Source: CANHEE01 sp043777755 (GTDB lineage: Bacteria > Bacteroidota > Bacteroidia > Chitinophagales > Saprospiraceae). From it: DNA of 22,973 bases. Shown piece after piece: positions 1 through 6,866 of the stretch. Location of the stretch: positions 1 to 22,973 of the forward strand of contig JAYWHK010000208.1 in assembly GCA_043777755.1 (NCBI GenBank), read 5' to 3'. The position numbers and the translations under genes are program-made. Below the pieces are notes generated by a model, which saw nothing but the letters and a program-made list of their open reading frames with translations, was not told the DNA's origin and ran no database searches. Every line of letters starts with the position of its first letter. Within the stretch, counting starts at the first letter, position 1.

Positions 1-57
1 ATCGTTCAACTAAAAGTTAACAACCAATGGGAGAAATTTTGGAACATGGCTGCTTGA
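1..57 (+). CDS. possible 3' end of an upstream gene (partial)
   Basis: Frame 1 is open from the first base to a TGA at 55-57 and encodes a protein-like tail ending WEKFWNMAA. The other two forward frames hit stops within the first 18 bases. If real, this is the last 18 codons of a gene on the same strand as the operon, ending 134 bp before the first complete gene. The run is too short to name a family, and an open run of this length is not significant by itself in AT-rich DNA. Confidence 0.25.
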   Translation: MVQLKVNNQWEKFWNMAA

Positions 58-103
58 AATCAATCCATTTTCTATCACTTAATATTTTACAGTAAGAAAA
101 ATT

Positions 104-111
104 TAACTTTG
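104..111 (+). promoter_or_regulatory. candidate Bacteroidota -7 promoter element
   Basis: TAACTTTG matches the TAnnTTTG -7 consensus of Bacteroidota housekeeping promoters. I find no TTTG or TTG at the usual 17-23 bp upstream, so only half of a promoter is visible. If used, transcription would start near 117-120 and the leader would contain the AAAT tandem repeat that precedes the first gene. Confidence 0.25.
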
Positions 112-143
112 CCAATATTTCAGTGCTATTCACAAAAGAGCGG

Positions 144-169
144 AAATAAATAAATAAATAAATAAATAA
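144..169 (+). repeat. tetranucleotide microsatellite (AAAT)6.5
   Basis: Six full AAAT units plus two bases run without interruption. They end 22 bp before the ATG of the first gene of the operon. Tetranucleotide tracts in this position can change length by slipped-strand mispairing and alter promoter spacing or leader structure. The tract is seen directly; any regulatory role is inference. Confidence 0.9.
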
Positions 170-191
170 TATTTACGTATTTTGTTACTTT

Positions 192-926
192 ATGAATATA
201 GGTATTATCACCCAAGCAAGAACGAGAAGCACTCGATTACCATCTAAAATTCTTTTAAAAATACAAGAAAAAACGCTATTAGAATATCATATTAGTCGTC
301 TAAAAAGGACTAATATCCCTATATACATAGCGACTACTTCAAATAAAGCGGATAATCAAATCATAGAAATAGCGAAACAACTAAATTGCCCTGTTTATAG
401 GGGTAGTGAACATGATGTGTTATCAAGATTTTATCATTGTGCCACTAAATTTAGTTTAGATATAATTATAAGAGTTACTTCCGACTGTCCTTTAATAGAC
501 GCATCTGAAATAAATAAAGGCTTAAATTATTATTTGGAAAATAATAACTTAACACCTAACCATCTATATCTTTCTAACACCCTTCAACGAACCTTCCCAA
601 AAGGTATGGATTTTGAAATATTTTCTTTTGAAATGTTAGAAAAAGCATATATAAATAGTAGCACAAAAGACGATCGAGAACACGTAACACCATATTTTTA
701 TAATGGTACTCGTGAAGATATACAATTGATTAATTATTCTAATACGCACGACACGTCTGACTTACGACTGACTTTAGATTTTCAAGAGGATTACGATTTT
801 TTTCAACTATTAATTGAAAAATACAGTGCGAATAGATTAAGAATTTCAGAAATCGAAGATTTAATTCACAAACATTCAGAGCTAATTGATTTAAATAGAA
901 AGTGCAAGACAATAGCAAAAACCTAA
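192..926 (+). CDS. SpsF-type cytidylyltransferase (nonulosonate activation)
   Basis: This 244-aa cytosolic protein belongs to the SpsF/CMP-nonulosonate cytidylyltransferase family (CTP_transf_3 type), and its length is normal for the family. The N-terminal nucleotide-binding signature QARTRSTRLPSKIL lies near residues 7-20. RGSEHDVLSRF and VTSDCPLID follow in the usual order. Family members transfer CMP from CTP to an acidic 9-carbon sugar or a related keto-acid sugar, making the donor for a glycosyltransferase. The ATG follows the AAAT tract with no Shine-Dalgarno sequence. The gene overlaps the next by 25 bp. It is a diverged paralogue of the N-terminal half of the fusion gene at 1786. The exact substrate cannot be read from sequence, but the pseI gene in the same operon supports a pseudaminic- or legionaminic-like sugar. 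Confidence 0.85.
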   Translation: MNIGIITQARTRSTRLPSKILLKIQEKTLLEYHISRLKRTNIPIYIATTSNKADNQIIEIAKQLNCPVYRGSEHDVLSRFYHCATKFSLDIIIRVTSDCPLIDASEINKGLNYYLENNNLTPNHLYLSNTLQRTFPKGMDFEIFSFEMLEKAYINSSTKDDREHVTPYFYNGTREDIQLINYSNTHDTSDLRLTLDFQEDYDFFQLLIEKYSANRLRISEIEDLIHKHSELIDLNRKCKTIAKT

Positions 927-1789
927 ATTCTAAGTTAATACTAGGAACAGTGCAGCTTGGTCTTAATTATGGGATAAATAATAAGCAAGGCAAACCTCTA
1001 AAAAAAAAGAGTTATAAAATTCTTGAATATGCACATCGTCAAGGTATCTGTACCTTAGATACTGCTGATGCTTACGGAGATTCTATCAGTACGATTGGTT
1101 CGTTTCATAAAAAATTTAATTCTAAATTTAATATTGCAACAAAATTCAAGAGTGTTTCTGATGAAATTCATTTATCGCAATGGCTAGAACATTCTTTACA
1201 GCGATTAAAAGTTAATCAATTAGAAATTTGCTCTTTTCATTCCATTAATGATTATTTTAACAATTCTAAATTATTAGACGAACTAGCGGTTTTACAGTTA
1301 CAAGGTTTAGTGAAACATATTGGAATATCAATATATACAAATGAGGATTTTGAAAAAGTATTAGAAGACGAACGTATAAATGTTATTCAACTTCCATTCA
1401 ATTTGTTAGATAATGAAAATATGCGAGGAAGCCTTATAAGAAAAGCAAAAGCAAAAAGTAAAATTATTCATATTCGTTCCGTTTTTTTGCAAGGGTTGTT
1501 CTTTATGAATTTGGACAATTTGCCTATCAAACTCAAACCGCTTTACAACTACTTAAATCTTTTACAGACACTCTGTAATGACTTAAGTATTTCAATGGAA
1601 TCTTTAGCTTTAGGGTATGTCTATCAAAATCCTTGTATTGATGGTGTTATTGTTGGAGTAGATACTATTGCCCAACTGCAATCAAATATTAAAGCACTAT
1701 CTTATCATTTGCCACAAAACATAATTGAAGAAGTGAACAAAATAGTTGTTTCTTCACCTGAATTATTGAGTCCTATCAATTGGTCATGA
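902..1789 (+). CDS. aldo/keto reductase
   Basis: A 295-aa TIM-barrel NAD(P)H-dependent aldo/keto reductase. The catalytic tetrad looks intact: Asp53 and Tyr58 in LDTADAYGDS, Lys81 in IATKFK, and His113 in CSFHS. The start is a GTG at 902. A TAG lies in frame at 896-898, so no earlier start is possible, and LILGTVQLG, a typical family N-terminus, begins at residue 12. The gene sits inside the 3' end of the first cytidylyltransferase gene, and its own stop overlaps the next ATG in an ATGA junction, which points to translational coupling. It probably reduces a keto or aldehyde intermediate in making the nonulosonate or one of its substituents. A role as the missing ketoreductase of the acyl module is also possible. 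Substrate unknown. Confidence 0.85.
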   Translation: MQDNSKNLNSKLILGTVQLGLNYGINNKQGKPLKKKSYKILEYAHRQGICTLDTADAYGDSISTIGSFHKKFNSKFNIATKFKSVSDEIHLSQWLEHSLQRLKVNQLEICSFHSINDYFNNSKLLDELAVLQLQGLVKHIGISIYTNEDFEKVLEDERINVIQLPFNLLDNENMRGSLIRKAKAKSKIIHIRSVFLQGLFFMNLDNLPIKLKPLYNYLNLLQTLCNDLSISMESLALGYVYQNPCIDGVIVGVDTIAQLQSNIKALSYHLPQNIIEEVNKIVVSSPELLSPINWS

Positions 1790-3843
1790 TTATAGCAATA
1801 ACCCAAGCAAGAACAACTTCAACTCGGCTGCCGAATAAAGTTCTTAAACAAGTTGAAGGAAAATCCCTCTTACAAATTCATGTAGAGCGAATTTTGCAAT
1901 CTAAAAAAATAAATCAACTCATCGTAGCAACTACTGTTAATGCGACAGACCAAGCCATCGTTGATTTATGTCAGCAAATCGTTTGTAATGTTTCGAGAGG
2001 TTCTGAAAACGATGTATTGGATAGATTTTACCAAGCTCTTGAAAGTCAAAATCCAGATTACATTGTACGGCTTACTTCCGACTGCCCATTGATTGACCCT
2101 AAACTCATAGATGCGGTAATTGATTTTGCACTAAAAAATGATTTAGACTACTGTTCTAACACCCTTGACCCACATTATCCTGATGGGCAAGACGTAGAAG
2201 TGTTCAAATTTTCTGCCTTAAAAAAAGCATGGGAAGAAGCCATACAACCCTCTGAACGCGAACACGTTACACCCTATATCTGGAAAAACTCTACCTTCAA
2301 AGAAGGAACGTTATTCAAATCTGATTGTTTTATCGGCACAAAACATAACTATGGGCATCTGCGGATGACCGTTGATGAACAAAAGGATTTTGACCTTATC
2401 GAAGTCTTAATCCAATGTTTAGGGATAGAAAAAACATGGTTAGACTATGCTGTTTTTTTGGAAAATAATCCAGATATCAAAGCAATAAATACTTCCTTTA
2501 TGCGAAATGAAGGATATGATAAATCAATACAAAAAGAGAATATGGAAACCACTCCTAAACACCGTTATGCCCAGTCGGAAGCATTATTAGCACGCGCTGA
2601 AAAAACAGTACCCTTAGGGTCTCAGACTTTTTCAAAAAGCAAAACGCAGTATCCTTTTGGTATTTCTCCTTTTTTTATTCAAAAAGCAAAAGGAGCAAAT
2701 GTGTGGGATGTAGATGGGAACAAATATATTGACTTTATAAACGGTTTAATGTCTATTACGCTTGGCTACAATGAGCCAACTGTTGTAAAGGCTGTGGAAA
2801 AACAGCTTAAAATCGGTACAATTTTTTCTTTGCCACACGAGTTAGAGTTTTTGGTAGCAGAAAAAATATGCGAAATGGTGCCTTGTGCCGAAATGGTACG
2901 TTTTGGTAAAAATGGAGGTGATGCAACAAGTGGCGCAATCCGTGTAGCACGTGCTTATACGAAGCGCGACCATATTATTCTTTGTGGCTATCATGGTTGG
3001 CATGATTGGTATATTGGCACTACGACCCGAGATGCAGGTGTTCCCGAAGCGACGAAAGCCCTTTCGCACAAATTTAACTACAATGACCTCAATAGTTTAG
3101 AACAAAAATTAAAAGAACTTGACGGAAAAGTAGCTGCCGTCATCATGGAACCCGTCAATGTCACACCACCCAATCCAGGTTTTTTGGAAGGTGTACGCGA
3201 CTTGACCCATCAACATGGTGCATTGCTTATCTTCGATGAAACGATTACTGGATTTCGCTTTGCAAATGGTGGTGCACAAGCCTTTTTCGGTGTGACACCC
3301 GACTTAGCAACTTTTGGAAAAGGATTAGCCAATGGTTATCCAATATCCGCTATTGCAGGTAAAGCAAAATATATGAAAGTGATGGAAGATATTTTTTTCT
3401 CTTTTACTTTTGGTGGCGAACTCTTATCTTTAGCCGCTTCTTATGCGGTTTTGAATAAATTACAGCAAGAGCCTATAGTCGAGTATTTGAACAAAATAGG
3501 CGCAATGCTCATCGAACAGCTTAATGCGTTGATAGTAAAAGAAGAGCTACAAGATATATTTAGTGTAAGTGGCTATCCTGTATGGTCTTTTTTTATCATA
3601 AAAGATACCGCTTTGTTTAGCACTGCACAACTCAAAACTCTTTTGATGCAAGAGATGTTTGAGAATGGCATTTTGATGTTTGGCACACATAATATGTCAC
3701 ATTCTCATACCGAAAACCATGTTAAAGCATTAATGAGTAGTTACTCAAAATACTTTAAAAAAGTAAAAACAGCTATACAAAAAGGTTCATTGCAAGGCAT
3801 TTTAAAATGCGTTCCACTTGAACCTCTATTCAAAGTTCGATAA
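1786..3843 (+). CDS. SpsF-type cytidylyltransferase fused to GSA-aminomutase-type aminotransferase
   Basis: A two-domain protein of 685 aa. Residues about 1-240 form a second SpsF-type cytidylyltransferase (QARTTSTRLPNKVL, RGSENDVLDRF, LTSDCPLID). After a linker, residues about 253-685 form a class III PLP-dependent aminotransferase of the glutamate-1-semialdehyde 2,1-aminomutase type. This part shows FGKNGGDATSGAIR, the cofactor-binding IFDETITGFR (Asp484) and the Schiff-base lysine Lys512 in FGKGLANG. The ATG at 1786 is preferred over a TTG at 1780 because it forms an ATGA overlap with the previous stop and places the nucleotide-binding motif at the normal distance. An internal in-frame ATG at 2542 (Met253) sits exactly at the domain boundary. 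The aminotransferase probably adds an amino group to a sugar keto intermediate, which one of the downstream GNAT enzymes would then acylate. The reaction is inferred; the domains are clear. Confidence 0.88.
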   Translation: MIIAITQARTTSTRLPNKVLKQVEGKSLLQIHVERILQSKKINQLIVATTVNATDQAIVDLCQQIVCNVSRGSENDVLDRFYQALESQNPDYIVRLTSDCPLIDPKLIDAVIDFALKNDLDYCSNTLDPHYPDGQDVEVFKFSALKKAWEEAIQPSEREHVTPYIWKNSTFKEGTLFKSDCFIGTKHNYGHLRMTVDEQKDFDLIEVLIQCLGIEKTWLDYAVFLENNPDIKAINTSFMRNEGYDKSIQKENMETTPKHRYAQSEALLARAEKTVPLGSQTFSKSKTQYPFGISPFFIQKAKGANVWDVDGNKYIDFINGLMSITLGYNEPTVVKAVEKQLKIGTIFSLPHELEFLVAEKICEMVPCAEMVRFGKNGGDATSGAIRVARAYTKRDHIILCGYHGWHDWYIGTTTRDAGVPEATKALSHKFNYNDLNSLEQKLKELDGKVAAVIMEPVNVTPPNPGFLEGVRDLTHQHGALLIFDETITGFRFANGGAQAFFGVTPDLATFGKGLANGYPISAIAGKAKYMKVMEDIFFSFTFGGELLSLAASYAVLNKLQQEPIVEYLNKIGAMLIEQLNALIVKEELQDIFSVSGYPVWSFFIIKDTALFSTAQLKTLLMQEMFENGILMFGTHNMSHSHTENHVKALMSSYSKYFKKVKTAIQKGSLQGILKCVPLEPLFKVR

Positions 3844-3847
3844 AAAA

Positions 3848-4411
3848 ATGAGGAGTTACAAATGTCTTTCTATACAGACTGTTGAGAAAAGTAAGTATAA
3901 AATCGTTCCGATACGTGATGAAGATAAGTACTCAATCATGCAGTGGCGTAACGAACAACTATATCACCTACGTCAAGCGAAACCGTTGACTATTCAAGAT
4001 CAAGATTTGTACTTTGAGCATACTGTAGCGAAACTTTTTGAACAAAATCAACCCAATCAAATCCTTTTTTCTTACATAGAAAATGATGTTTGTATTGGCT
4101 ATGGCGGCTTGGTACATATCAATTGGATAGATAAAAATGCTGAAATTTCATTTATTATGGACACAGCATTAGAAAAAGATTTTTTTGAATTTCATTGGCT
4201 AACCTATTTATTTTTGATAGAAAAAATCGCCTTTGAGAATTTAAATCTTCATAAACTTTTCACCTACGCTTTTGATTTACGACCTCATCTCTATCAAGCA
4301 ATAGAAAAAGCTGGTTTTAATAAAGAAGCTACGCTAAAAGAACATTGTTTTTGGAAAAATAAGTTTATTGATGTAATTATTCATTCTAAAACTAAAAAAT
4401 ATGAATATTGA
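3848..4411 (+). CDS. GNAT-family N-acyltransferase
   Basis: A 187-aa single-domain GNAT protein. It starts with a PIRDEDKYSIMQWRNEQ region typical of sugar N-acyltransferases. The YGGLVHINWIDKNAEISF core strand and the LNLHKLFTYAFDL / IEKAGF C-terminal half follow. The ATG at 3848 lies 4 bp after the preceding stop and is preferred over an upstream in-frame TTG at 3818, which would overlap the fusion gene. An out-of-frame ATG at 3862 preceded by AGGAG gives only a 7-codon peptide. The enzyme is likely to acylate the amine installed by the class III aminotransferase, using acetyl-CoA or possibly an acyl chain from the ACP module downstream. It overlaps the next GNAT gene by 11 bp. Substrate and acyl donor are inferred. 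Confidence 0.8.
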   Translation: MRSYKCLSIQTVEKSKYKIVPIRDEDKYSIMQWRNEQLYHLRQAKPLTIQDQDLYFEHTVAKLFEQNQPNQILFSYIENDVCIGYGGLVHINWIDKNAEISFIMDTALEKDFFEFHWLTYLFLIEKIAFENLNLHKLFTYAFDLRPHLYQAIEKAGFNKEATLKEHCFWKNKFIDVIIHSKTKKYEY

Positions 4412-4946
4412 ACTTAAATTAGTAGATTATGATGATCTCGAAATGATACGTCAATGGAGAAATTCGCCAGAAGTTGCATCTTATATGTACACATCTGACC
4501 AAATTACAACTGAGCAACAAGAAGCATGGTTTAATAGAATAAAAGATGATATATCGAGTAGATACTGGATTATTATATATGAAAATACTGCTGTTGGTCT
4601 GGCATCAGTCACAGGAATTAGTTCCTTGTTTAGTAGCTGTTACTGGGCATTTTATTTAGGAAATACCAATATACGTGGTGCTGGTATTGGAGCAAAAGTT
4701 GAATATTCTGTTTTAGAATATGTGTTCAATGAACTAAGAATGAATAAATTACGGTGTGAAGTTATAACCTCTAATGAAAAGGTTATACAAATGCATGAAA
4801 AATTTGGATTTAGAAGAGAAGCCTTCTATCGCCAACATGTTCTCAAAGATGGTAAATTTTTAGATGTTGTAGGTTTAGCCTTACTAAAAAATGAGTGGCA
4901 AATAATAAAAGAAAATATGTATAATAAAATTTATAAAAAATTATAA
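4401..4946 (+). CDS. pseH: PseH-like amino-sugar N-acetyltransferase (GNAT)
   Basis: A 181-aa GNAT protein resembling PseH, which N-acetylates the 4-amino group of UDP-4-amino-4,6-dideoxy-N-acetyl-altrosamine in pseudaminic-acid synthesis. Visible family features are RQWRNSPEVASYMYTS near residues 18-33, the acetyl-CoA phosphate-binding loop RGAGIG at 92-97, NELRMNKLRCEV, EKFGFRREAF and the closing HVLKDGKFLDVVGLALL. The ATG lies within the end of the previous gene (11-bp overlap), and the next gene begins 5 bp after the stop. With the PseI-like synthase downstream it supports a pseudaminic-type product. A related N-acetyltransferase for another 4-amino sugar is the main alternative. Confidence 0.75.
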   Translation: MNIELKLVDYDDLEMIRQWRNSPEVASYMYTSDQITTEQQEAWFNRIKDDISSRYWIIIYENTAVGLASVTGISSLFSSCYWAFYLGNTNIRGAGIGAKVEYSVLEYVFNELRMNKLRCEVITSNEKVIQMHEKFGFRREAFYRQHVLKDGKFLDVVGLALLKNEWQIIKENMYNKIYKKL

Positions 4947-4951
4947 TATAT

Positions 4952-5359
4952 ATGTACAAAATCGGTTATACTTTTGAATATAGTTTTTTATTTAGCCAGC
5001 AACAGGTAGTTTCTTTTGCTGAAATTACTGGTGATAATAATCCTATTCACTTAGATACTGAATACGCTGCAAACAGTCTTTTTAAAAAACCTATTATACA
5101 TGGCTATTTGGGAGGTAGTGTTTTTTCAAAAGTATTTGGTACAATCTTTCCAGGCGAAGGTACAATATATCTTTCACAAACTATGGAGTTTCGCCGTCCA
5201 ATGTATGTAGAAACTAGATATAAGGCTATATTTACTATCGTTTCTGTTGAAAATGAGAAAAAAAAAGCTGTTATAAATACCTATATTACAGACGTTAATG
5301 AAAAAATAGTTATTACTGGACAAGCTATAATAATGCATGATACTTTTATTAACATATAA
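4952..5359 (+). CDS. MaoC/PhaJ-type (R)-specific enoyl-CoA/ACP hydratase
   Basis: A 135-aa single hot-dog-fold protein of the MaoC / (R)-hydratase family. The hydratase motif FAEITGDNNPIHLD (residues 22-35) carries the catalytic Asp28 and His33. IIHGYLGGSVFSKV and a GTIYLSQTMEFRRP strand follow, as expected. Family members interconvert trans-2-enoyl and (R)-3-hydroxyacyl thioesters. It lies upstream of an ACP and a KAS III homologue, so it may set the oxidation state of a short acyl chain that decorates the sugar. A 161-bp gap holding a long hairpin separates it from the ACP gene. The stop codon lies in the first copy of a perfect 10-bp tandem duplication (5350-5359 and 5360-5369). Confidence 0.85.
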   Translation: MYKIGYTFEYSFLFSQQQVVSFAEITGDNNPIHLDTEYAANSLFKKPIIHGYLGGSVFSKVFGTIFPGEGTIYLSQTMEFRRPMYVETRYKAIFTIVSVENEKKKAVINTYITDVNEKIVITGQAIIMHDTFINI

Positions 5360-5380
5360 TAACATATAAGTGGGCGTTCA

Positions 5381-5493
5381 AAATTAATTAGTATTATTTT
5401 GTCGTTGAGAAAAAAGTTATAAATAACTGACTACAAGGAAGTTATTTATGATTTTTTGAGCAATCGACTGAGAAAAATAATACTAATTAATTT
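5381..5493 (+). repeat. long imperfect inverted repeat / stem-loop
   Basis: The outer arms 5381-5400 and 5474-5493 are perfect 20-bp inverted repeats. Inside them, 5401-5404 pairs with 5465-5468, 5405-5407 with 5461-5463, 5411-5420 with 5448-5457, and 5421-5428 with 5440-5447, leaving an 11-nt loop (5429-5439). Together about 45 base pairs can form. Two of the pairs (5418/5450 and 5416/5452) are G-U in a + strand transcript and would be A-C mismatches in the opposite strand, which fits an RNA-level hairpin read with the operon. It fills most of the gap between the maoC-like and acp genes. It could be a regulatory leader, an RNA-processing site or a MITE-like element; the sequence alone does not decide. 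Confidence 0.85.
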
Positions 5494-5520
5494 AGCCCCA
5501 ATACTTAAAGTAAATTTTTT

Positions 5521-5751
5521 ATGAAGGATATAATTTTTTTTATCGATAAATTTTCAGAGCAACTTACAGACAATGAGGTTGTTGAACAAGATACGGTGTT
5601 TAAACAACTCTCATCGTGGGATTCTCTCACTTCTATGGTTGTTATTAATATGATAGAAGACGAGTATAATGTGCAAATAACAGATGATGATTTAGAAAAA
5701 CAATCCACTATAAATGAACTATTTACTTTAGTTTTATCTAAACATGAATAA
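5521..5751 (+). CDS. acyl carrier protein
   Basis: A 76-aa acidic protein with the phosphopantetheine attachment motif WDSLTSM. Ser35 is the predicted modified serine, in the expected Asp-Ser-Leu context at the start of helix II. Length, acidity and the IEDEYNVQITDDDL segment all fit a discrete ACP. It is divergent enough to be a specialised carrier, not the housekeeping AcpP. The gene starts 28 bp after a long hairpin and overlaps the KAS III-type gene by 8 bp, so the two are probably co-translated partners. In a nonulosonate cluster the likely job is to carry the acyl group later transferred to an amino or hydroxyl group of the sugar. Confidence 0.88.
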   Translation: MKDIIFFIDKFSEQLTDNEVVEQDTVFKQLSSWDSLTSMVVINMIEDEYNVQITDDDLEKQSTINELFTLVLSKHE

Positions 5752-6757
5752 TAGTACTTACATTAATGCAATTACCTACTATTTGCCAGAAAAAAAACTG
5801 ACTAATCAAGAAATAAACATAAAATTTCCTGCATGGTCAATAGATAAAATTGCAGAAAAGACAGGTATATATTCTAGGGGAATAGCAGAAAATAATGAAT
5901 TTGCTAGTGACTTAGCAATAAAAGCGGTGGAATTACTTTTTTCAGAATATTCAATAGAGCGAGAAAGCATTGATTTTATACTTTATTGTACTCAAAGCCC
6001 TGATTATTTCCTCCCTACTACTGCCTGTGTTTTACAGCATAAACTAGGGCTTTCGACAAGTACAGGTGCATTAGATTTTAATTTAGGTTGTTCAGGCTAT
6101 GTGTATGGACTAAGTATTGCAAAGGCTCTTGTAGCAAGCAAAATAGCAAAAAAAGTATTATTGATAACAGCAGAAACATATAGTAAATTCATACACCCTA
6201 ATGATAAATCAAACTTAACAATTTTTGGAGATGCTGCGTCAGCTACTATAATATCAACAGAAAAAGGATTGTTTTGTATTGGAGACTTTATTCTCGGAAC
6301 AGATGGAAGTGGTGCAGAGAACTTAATTGTGAAAAATGGAGGTATGCGAAATTTCTTTCAAAAGGGGGAAGATATTTATAATGATAGCACTTTTGTTAAA
6401 AATGACGACAATTTATATATGAATGGAAGCGCAATTTTTAACTTTACATCAAAAGCAGTACCTATCTTAGTTGAAAAAGTCATTGAAAAAAATAAAACTA
6501 CATTACCATTAATTGATGCTTTTATTTTTCATCAAGCTAACAGATATATGCTTGATTTTATAAGAAAAAAAATAGGTATTCCAACAGAAAAATTTTTTAT
6601 ACACTTAGAAAATTGCGGTAATACTGTTTCATCGACTATTCCTATTGCGATTAAAGAATTTTTACAAAGTAAAAAAAACAATCAAAAAAAAATACTTTTA
6701 GCTGGCTTTGGTGTAGGCTATTCTTGGGGAGGTTGCATTTTAGAATCTTGTGATTAA
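5744..6757 (+). CDS. beta-ketoacyl-ACP synthase III (KAS III)-like protein
   Basis: A 337-aa thiolase-fold protein of the FabH family and of typical length. The Cys-His-Asn triad is intact: Cys116 in NLGCSGYVYG, His263 in FHQAN and Asn293 in NCGNTVSS. A TIFGDAASATI strand and the C-terminal GFGVGYSWGG are also present. FabH enzymes condense an acyl-CoA with malonyl-ACP, but some FabH-like proteins instead move an acyl group onto an alcohol or amine, as CerJ does on a polyketide sugar. Overlap with the ACP gene makes the ACP its likely partner. Together with the MaoC-type hydratase, the set could build or transfer a short hydroxyacyl chain. No ketoreductase of the FabG type is in the window. 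A 109-bp gap with no structure that I recognise follows before pseI. Confidence 0.87.
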   Translation: MNNSTYINAITYYLPEKKLTNQEINIKFPAWSIDKIAEKTGIYSRGIAENNEFASDLAIKAVELLFSEYSIERESIDFILYCTQSPDYFLPTTACVLQHKLGLSTSTGALDFNLGCSGYVYGLSIAKALVASKIAKKVLLITAETYSKFIHPNDKSNLTIFGDAASATIISTEKGLFCIGDFILGTDGSGAENLIVKNGGMRNFFQKGEDIYNDSTFVKNDDNLYMNGSAIFNFTSKAVPILVEKVIEKNKTTLPLIDAFIFHQANRYMLDFIRKKIGIPTEKFFIHLENCGNTVSSTIPIAIKEFLQSKKNNQKKILLAGFGVGYSWGGCILESCD

Positions 6758-6866
6758 TCTCTATTTTAGAAAATTATTTACTAAACACTAAATACCTATT
6801 ACCCAATTCAACAAACTTCTATACAGCACTTTATTTTATCTTAGCGGACTGTAAAAAACAATTTAA

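Noticed and set aside
1780..1785. Earlier TTG start for the fusion gene; similar early TTG starts at 3818, 13171, 16083 and 19944
   Set aside because: In each case a downstream ATG gives a better N-terminus (ATGA junction, conserved first motif, first membrane helix or clean signal peptide), and the TTG version adds only unconserved residues.
3848..3885. AGGAG followed by ATG at 3862, resembling a Shine-Dalgarno start
   Set aside because: The frame ends after 7 codons, and the GNAT frame with ATG at 3848 covers it. Genes in this window do not use Shine-Dalgarno sites.
5350..5369. 10-bp perfect tandem duplication as a target-site duplication of an inserted hairpin
   Set aside because: Both copies lie on the same side of the hairpin, whereas an insertion should leave one copy on each side.
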